Positions 59,604 to 64,000 of a DNA stretch of 64,000 bases are shown here, in pieces. Under the pieces are notes generated by a model. The model saw only the letters and a program-made list of their open reading frames with translations. It had not been told where the DNA came from and made no database searches. How positions within the stretch are numbered: position 1 is the first letter of the stretch; every line of letters starts with the position of its first letter. Position numbers and translations under genes: made by a program. Location: contig NZ_JBITMQ010000025.1 of the NCBI RefSeq assembly GCF_044466355.1, positions 1-64,000 of the forward strand, given 5' to 3'. The DNA comes from Actinophytocola sp044466355. Lineage in GTDB: Bacteria; Actinomycetota; Actinomycetes; Mycobacteriales; Pseudonocardiaceae.

Positions 59604-62003
59604 GTGCACGTGTCGACGTTGCTGTATCGGGTGGGACGGTTCGCCTTCGGCCGGCCCTGGCGGGTGCTGGGCGCGTGGTTGTTGCTGCTGGCGGTGATCG
59701 CGGTCGCGCTGGTGGTGCAGCCCGTGCGGCTGACCAACGAGATCCGGATCGACGGGACTCCGGCGCAGGAGACCATCGACCAGCTGGCGAGGTCGCTGCC
59801 GGCGGCCTCGGGTGGGCAGGGCGTGATCGCGTTCGCCGCCGAGGACGGGCAGCGCGTCGACGAGGGGGCCAACCGGGCGGCGGTGCTGGCCGCGGTCGAC
59901 GGGATCTATGGCGCCGACCATGTCGTGGACGCCCGGCGGATGCTGGCCGCCGAGGCCGCGAAAGGTGCGGACAGCCCGCTGCTGCGTGCGGCCGGCGCGA
60001 TCGAGCAGGTGCGGTCGGCGAGCGCGCCGCCGCCGGGCGCGCCGGTGCCGCTGGTGATGGACGGCCGGCCCGTTCCCGGGGTGGTCGTGTCCGCCGATCG
60101 TAGCGTCGCGTTGGTTCAGTTCCAGTTCGACCGGCAGACCTTCGAACTGCCGGCGGGCACCGTCGACCGGGTCGTGGGCATCGCCGAGGACGCGGTCGCC
60201 AGCGCGCACATCGAGGTGTTGCCCTCGTCGGTGATGCTGCAGGTGCCGGACGTGCTGGGGGTCGGTGAACTCGTAGGCGTGGTGGTGGCGGCCTTGGTGT
60301 TGCTGCTGACCCTCGGCTCCGTGGTCGCGGCAGGGCTTCCGCTGGTGACCGCGTTGCTGGGGGTGGGGGTCGGGGTCGGTGGCGCGTTCGCCCTGTCCGC
60401 GGTGTTCTCCATGCACTCGGTGACGGTGGTGCTGGCACTGATGCTCGGTCTCGCGGTCGGGATCGACTACGCGTTGTTCATCGTCAACCGGCAGCGGCGG
60501 CTGGTCCTGGACCAGGGCCTGACCGCGCACGAGGCGGCCGGCCGGGCGATGGGCACCGCGGGCAACGCGGTGTTCTTCGCCGGCAGCACGGTCATCATCG
60601 CGCTGGTCGGTCTGCTCGTAGTGAACATCCAGATCCTCACCACGATGGCCCTGGTCGCCGCGGCCACCGTCGCGATCGCCGTGCTCGCCGCGCTGACCGC
60701 GCTGCCCGCGCTGCTCGGTCTGGTCGGGGAACGGATCTGCTCGCCGGCTGCCCGGCGCAGCGCCGGGCAGCGGACCGGAAAGCGGGCCCGCCACCCGGTG
60801 GCACACGCCTGGGCCACCACCCTGACCCGCAGGCCGATCGTGGGCGGGGCCGCGGCCATCGCGGTCGCCGCCGTGCTGGCCGTGCCGGCCCTGGCCATGA
60901 ACCTCGGCCTGCCCGCGGGTTCCAGCTACGACACCGGCACGCCGCAACGCGACAGCTACGACACCGTGGCCCGCGCGTTCGGTGACGGCTACAACGGCCC
61001 GCTGATCCTCGCGGTCACCAGCACCGACCACACCGCGATCCCACCCGAGCGGCTCGCCGGCCTCTACCAGGACCTCTCGGCGACACGCGGGGTGGCCGCG
61101 GTGAACCTCGGCGCGCTCAACGACACCGGCACGACCGCGATCCTGTCCGTCATCCCCGCCACCGGCCCCACCGACGAGGCCACCGCCACCCTCGTCCGGA
61201 CCCTACGCGACCAGACCGCGCGACTGGCCACCCACGGCGTCACCGACCCCGTCACCGATGGCGTCACCGATGGGATCACTGTGGGGGTCACCGGGTTCTC
61301 CGCGCTGGGTATCGACGTGTCCGACCGGCTCGCCGACGTGCTGCCCCTCTACGTGGCGGTCGTGCTCGCGCTCTCGCTGATCGTGCTGCTGCTGGTGTTC
61401 CGGTCGATCCTCGTGCCGGTCAAGGCCACCCTCGGTTTCCTGCTCAGCATCGGCGCCGCGCTCGGCGCGACGACCGCGGTGTTCCAGTGGGGCTGGCTGC
61501 AGCAGGCCCTCGGGATGGACGCGACCTCTCCCGTGCTGAGCCTGCTGCCGATCATCGTGGCGGGCGTGCTGTACGGGCTGGCCATGGACTACGAGATGTT
61601 CCTCGTCTCCTCCATGCGCGAGGCCACCCTCCACCACGACCACGGCCGCGACGCGGTCGTGCACGGTTTCGAACAGGCCAGCCGCGTGGTCGTGGCCGCC
61701 GCGGTGATCATGTCCGCCGTGTTCGCCGGGTTCGTGTTCAGCCCCGAACCGATGATCGCCCAGATCGGGTTCGCGCTCACCGTCGGTATCCTCATCGACG
61801 CGTTCGTCGTCCGGATGACGCTCGTCCCCGCCGTCATGGCCCTCTTCGGCGACCGCGCCTGGTGGCTGCCCCGGTGGCTCTCCCACGTCCTGCCCAACCT
61901 CGACATCGAAGGCGACCGTCTGCACGAGGCTCTGCGCACCCAGAACCGTGACCAGCCGGCGGCAGCCACGATGATCACCGCACCCCGCGACGACCGTCCG
62001 TAA
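59604..62003 (+). CDS. MMPL/RND-family exporter
   Basis: 799 residues from GTG 59604 behind GGGGAG. The first helix (RVLGAWLLLLAVIAVALVVQ) is followed by a large exterior loop and about six helices (VGVVVAALVLLLTLGSVVAA, VVLALMLGLAVGIDYALFIV). A second set follows after the central loop (PLYVAVVLALSLIVLLLVFR, IIVAGVLYGLAMDYEMFLV). The conserved GIDYALF and MDYEMFL carry the acidic residues used for proton coupling. MMPL proteins export lipids or drugs in actinomycetes. It is divergent from a TetR gene; the nested palindrome implies substrate-induced expression. Confidence 0.92.
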   Translation: MHVSTLLYRVGRFAFGRPWRVLGAWLLLLAVIAVALVVQPVRLTNEIRIDGTPAQETIDQLARSLPAASGGQGVIAFAAEDGQRVDEGANRAAVLAAVDGIYGADHVVDARRMLAAEAAKGADSPLLRAAGAIEQVRSASAPPPGAPVPLVMDGRPVPGVVVSADRSVALVQFQFDRQTFELPAGTVDRVVGIAEDAVASAHIEVLPSSVMLQVPDVLGVGELVGVVVAALVLLLTLGSVVAAGLPLVTALLGVGVGVGGAFALSAVFSMHSVTVVLALMLGLAVGIDYALFIVNRQRRLVLDQGLTAHEAAGRAMGTAGNAVFFAGSTVIIALVGLLVVNIQILTTMALVAAATVAIAVLAALTALPALLGLVGERICSPAARRSAGQRTGKRARHPVAHAWATTLTRRPIVGGAAAIAVAAVLAVPALAMNLGLPAGSSYDTGTPQRDSYDTVARAFGDGYNGPLILAVTSTDHTAIPPERLAGLYQDLSATRGVAAVNLGALNDTGTTAILSVIPATGPTDEATATLVRTLRDQTARLATHGVTDPVTDGVTDGITVGVTGFSALGIDVSDRLADVLPLYVAVVLALSLIVLLLVFRSILVPVKATLGFLLSIGAALGATTAVFQWGWLQQALGMDATSPVLSLLPIIVAGVLYGLAMDYEMFLVSSMREATLHHDHGRDAVVHGFEQASRVVVAAAVIMSAVFAGFVFSPEPMIAQIGFALTVGILIDAFVVRMTLVPAVMALFGDRAWWLPRWLSHVLPNLDIEGDRLHEALRTQNRDQPAAATMITAPRDDRP

Positions 62004-62031
62004 CACGATAGCGAACCCACCACCCGAACTA

Positions 62032-62094
62032 GCCGCTGCCGGACCGGTCGGCGTTCCCCTCGCGGGAGCCGCGGACCGGCAGTCCGGCAGCGGC
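62032..62094. terminator. Long hairpin between convergent genes
   Basis: GCCGCTGCCGGAC (62032-62044) and GTCCGGCAGCGGC (62082-62094) are perfect 13-bp arms, 29 bases after the MMPL stop. Convergent genes on both sides suggest a bidirectional terminator. Confidence 0.7.
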
Positions 62095-62178
62095 GCAAGG
62101 CCACCGGAACAAAGTCCGGAACAGAAACGGTGCCAGACGCTGTCCCGGCGGCACACCCCTTGGCCCCGCCGCGACCCT

Positions 62179-63060
62179 TTACGACCCCGGCCGGTAACGC
62201 GGGAGGGGCAGGAGGCGGTTGAGGAAGTCGATCAGGTGGTTGGTGAAGACGTCGTTGTCGTCGCCGGCGACCATGTGTGCCGTGTCGGTGACGGTGGCGG
62301 TGTCGGCGGTGGGAATGTGGTGGAGAAGGTGGTCGATGGAGTCGTGGTCGACGATGTCGGACAGCGCGCCCCGGATGAGCAGGGTGGGGATGGTGATGCG
62401 GCGGGCGGCGGCGTCCATGCGGGTGGCGAGTTCGGTGATGGCGGCGGTGTCGCTGATGAACTGGAGCAGTTGCGGGTCCCAGTGCCAGTGCCAGCGCCCG
62501 TCACGGTGTTGGCGGAGGTTCTTGCGGAGGCCGTCGGTGGTGGCGGGGCGGGGTCGGTGGGGGTTGTAGGCGGTGATCGCGGCGGCGGCCTCGTTCAGGG
62601 TCGCGAAGCCGTCGCGGTGGCGGGTCATGAAATCGAGGATGCGTGCGGCGCCGCCGGGGTTGATCCGGGGCGCGATGTCGACGAGCACGAGCGCACGGGC
62701 GAGGGTGTGGTCGGCGTGCGCGAGCAGGGCGGTGATGCCGCCCAGGGAGGCGCCGACGAGCACCGGGGTGTCGCCGAGGCTGCCGGTGATGTGGACGAGG
62801 TCGTCCACGAGATGGTCGATGGTGTAGTCGCGCGGGCGCGCCCAGTCGCTGTCACCGTGGCCGCGGGCGTCGAGGGTGAGCGCGGTCCAGCCGTGCCCGG
62901 CGAGGCGGGCGGCGGTGTGGCGCCAGGAATGGCGGGTTTGCCCGGCGCCGTGGAGCAGGACGGCGGTGCCACGCGGTGAGGTGGCTGGTGGTGCGGACCA
63001 GTGGTCACCGGCCAGGGAGAGCCCCGCGCGGCGGTAGGTGACGGGTGTGGGGGTGCTCAC
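62179..63060 (-). CDS. Alpha/beta hydrolase
   Basis: 293 residues from GTG 63060. AVLLHGAGQTRHSWRHTAA and ALTLDARGHGDSDWARP are the oxyanion and strand-4 motifs. VGASLGGITALLAH holds the Ser nucleophile (GASLGG, about 101). TDTAHMVAGDDND holds the His. It is an esterase or similar hydrolase with unknown substrate, and lacks a signal peptide. It follows the BtrH-type gene by 33 bases on the same strand, so the two may act together. Confidence 0.88.
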   Translation of the reverse strand: MSTPTPVTYRRAGLSLAGDHWSAPPATSPRGTAVLLHGAGQTRHSWRHTAARLAGHGWTALTLDARGHGDSDWARPRDYTIDHLVDDLVHITGSLGDTPVLVGASLGGITALLAHADHTLARALVLVDIAPRINPGGAARILDFMTRHRDGFATLNEAAAAITAYNPHRPRPATTDGLRKNLRQHRDGRWHWHWDPQLLQFISDTAAITELATRMDAAARRITIPTLLIRGALSDIVDHDSIDHLLHHIPTADTATVTDTAHMVAGDDNDVFTNHLIDFLNRLLPLPRYRPGS

Positions 63061-63093
63061 GACATCTCCAGGTCGTCAGGGATCTCCGGGTCG

Positions 63094-64000
63094 TCAGGGG
63101 CTGAGTTCGCGGGCGAGCAGGTCGAGGAGATCGGCGCCGCGCTGTTCGAGTTCGGGGAGATGCCGCGCGGTGTCGGCGAGCGCGGTGACGCGGGTGGTGG
63201 TGCTGATGTCGGCGGCGGCGATGCGGGCGAGGCCGTGCCAGAGCTGGGTGAGCTGGGCGTAGAGGTCGGCGGCTTGCCCGGCGATGGGCAGGCCGGTGCG
63301 GTGGGCGAGGTAGTGCAGGTAGTCGGCTTGCAGCCGGCGGAACAGGCTGCCACCGGTGCCGGCCTTGTCGATGAACGCGGCCAGCGCGGCGAGCACGGTG
63401 TCCAGTTGCGCGGGGGTGAACACGTCGGGCCAGCGCCGCAGGTCCTCGGCGAAGACGCGGACGCCGTCCAGGCCGGCGCCGTGCACCAGGTCGGCTGCCC
63501 GGTCCTGGTTGTGGTCCTGGTTGTGGTCGTGGTCGGGGTGCCCGGTGGACAACGGTAGCGGCGGGGGGTGGCGCAGTGCGGTAGCGGCGGCGTGGCAGGC
63601 GTCGGCGGCGGTGTCGGTCAGGGGCGGCAGGTGGGTGGGGAAGCGCAGGCGGTAGGTGGTGTGCCGGGTGGGTGCGGGGAACCCGGTGGAGTGACGGGCG
63701 CGCGCGAGCGCGTCGTAGGGGACGGGTTGGGGGTCGGCGCGGTCGTTGTCGACGACGGTGGCGGTGGCGGTGTGGTCGTCGTAGCCGGTGATCACGATGT
63801 CGTGGCGGCTCATGCTCAGCCGCACCCGCAGGTAGGGAAGGTGGGCGATGTCGGCCCAGCACAGCACCGGATACCCGTGGTCGAGTTCGTCGCGGACCCA
63901 CGCCCAGCCCTCGTCGGGGTCGTCGGTGGCGTGCTGAGTGGCGGTGATCCCGAGACGGCGGGTGAACGCGCCGGTGAGGTCGGGGCCGCGGCCCACAAGG
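63094..64000 (-). CDS. BtrH N-terminal-type/DUF4872 protein, 5' end outside the window
   Basis: At least 300 residues; the frame is open at the right window edge and lacks its start. HGYPVLCWADIAHLPYLRVR and MSRHDIVITGYDDHTATATV match the papain-like fold of the butirosin BtrH N-terminal family (His and Asp visible; the Cys is expected upstream, beyond the edge). The C-terminal half (LHYLAHRTGLPIAGQAADLY, HGLARIAAADISTTTRVTAL) resembles the helical DUF4872. BtrH transfers acyl groups in antibiotic biosynthesis; relatives occur in other peptide and secondary-metabolite clusters. The function here is inferred from the family only. Confidence 0.7.
   Translation of the reverse strand, partial: LVGRGPDLTGAFTRRLGITATQHATDDPDEGWAWVRDELDHGYPVLCWADIAHLPYLRVRLSMSRHDIVITGYDDHTATATVVDNDRADPQPVPYDALARARHSTGFPAPTRHTTYRLRFPTHLPPLTDTAADACHAAATALRHPPPLPLSTGHPDHDHNQDHNQDRAADLVHGAGLDGVRVFAEDLRRWPDVFTPAQLDTVLAALAAFIDKAGTGGSLFRRLQADYLHYLAHRTGLPIAGQAADLYAQLTQLWHGLARIAAADISTTTRVTALADTARHLPELEQRGADLLDLLARELSP

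Overview
The window comes from a high-GC actinomycete. GC-rich codon use, F420-type oxidoreductase, BTAD/SARP-type regulation, a Tad (Flp) pilus locus and protein-L-isoaspartate methyltransferase homologues of the FxLD type all fit a Pseudonocardiaceae- or Streptomyces-like organism; the genus is an inference. The sequence is a draft: 97 N bases lie at 39080-39176, inside a 30-bp tandem repeat.

Region 1 (about 1-14650) looks like a decaying defence island. It holds a three-gene operon of winged-helix protein, SMC/Rad50-like ATPase and PD-(D/E)XK-like protein, which resembles ABC-three-component/Lamassu systems. Next come an NYN-domain RNase-like gene, an unknown gene, a gene frameshifted by a 19-bp tandem duplication, an apeA-like HEPN gene split by an IS3-family element, a second HEPN gene frameshifted in a G run, and an intact AlbA_2/Schlafen gene. 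Region 2 (14779-25055) has two FxLD-type methyltransferases around a helical-repeat protein, a short XRE regulator with a nested palindromic operator, then a run of small poorly known genes: two primase/polymerase-like remnants, an ECF sigma factor with a zinc-finger tail, and a multi-HTH gene with an in-frame stop.

Region 3 (25036-37796) is a complete-looking Tad pilus locus: a divergent prepilin peptidase, lipoprotein, secreted protein, SAF/CpaB-like protein, CpaE-like ATPase, CpaF ATPase, TadB, TadC, Flp-like pilin, two TadE-type pseudopilins and a TadG-like protein. It ends with a large membrane LysM-BTAD regulator. An HxlR regulator and about 1.9 kb of non-coding, repeat-rich DNA follow.

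Region 4 (40132-48832) is a one-directional series of small genes of phage/plasmid character, without recognisable structural, replication or packaging genes. Its long spacers contain strong perfect hairpins. Two of its genes are frameshifted and the last is a truncated PP-loop gene. Region 5 (48973-53190) is a three-gene recombination cassette: tyrosine recombinase, small Cro-like HTH protein, and an 840-residue protein with 14 tandem zinc ribbons joined to a degenerate tyrosine-recombinase core. I rate this cassette the most interesting candidate system here.

Region 6 (53352-64000) is metabolic and regulatory: an SDR/LLM-oxidoreductase/P450 operon divergent from a TetR plus thioesterase operon, a TetR plus patatin operon divergent from an MMPL exporter under a 37-bp nested palindrome, an alpha/beta hydrolase, and a BtrH-type protein cut by the window edge. 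No rRNA, tRNA or CRISPR array was seen.
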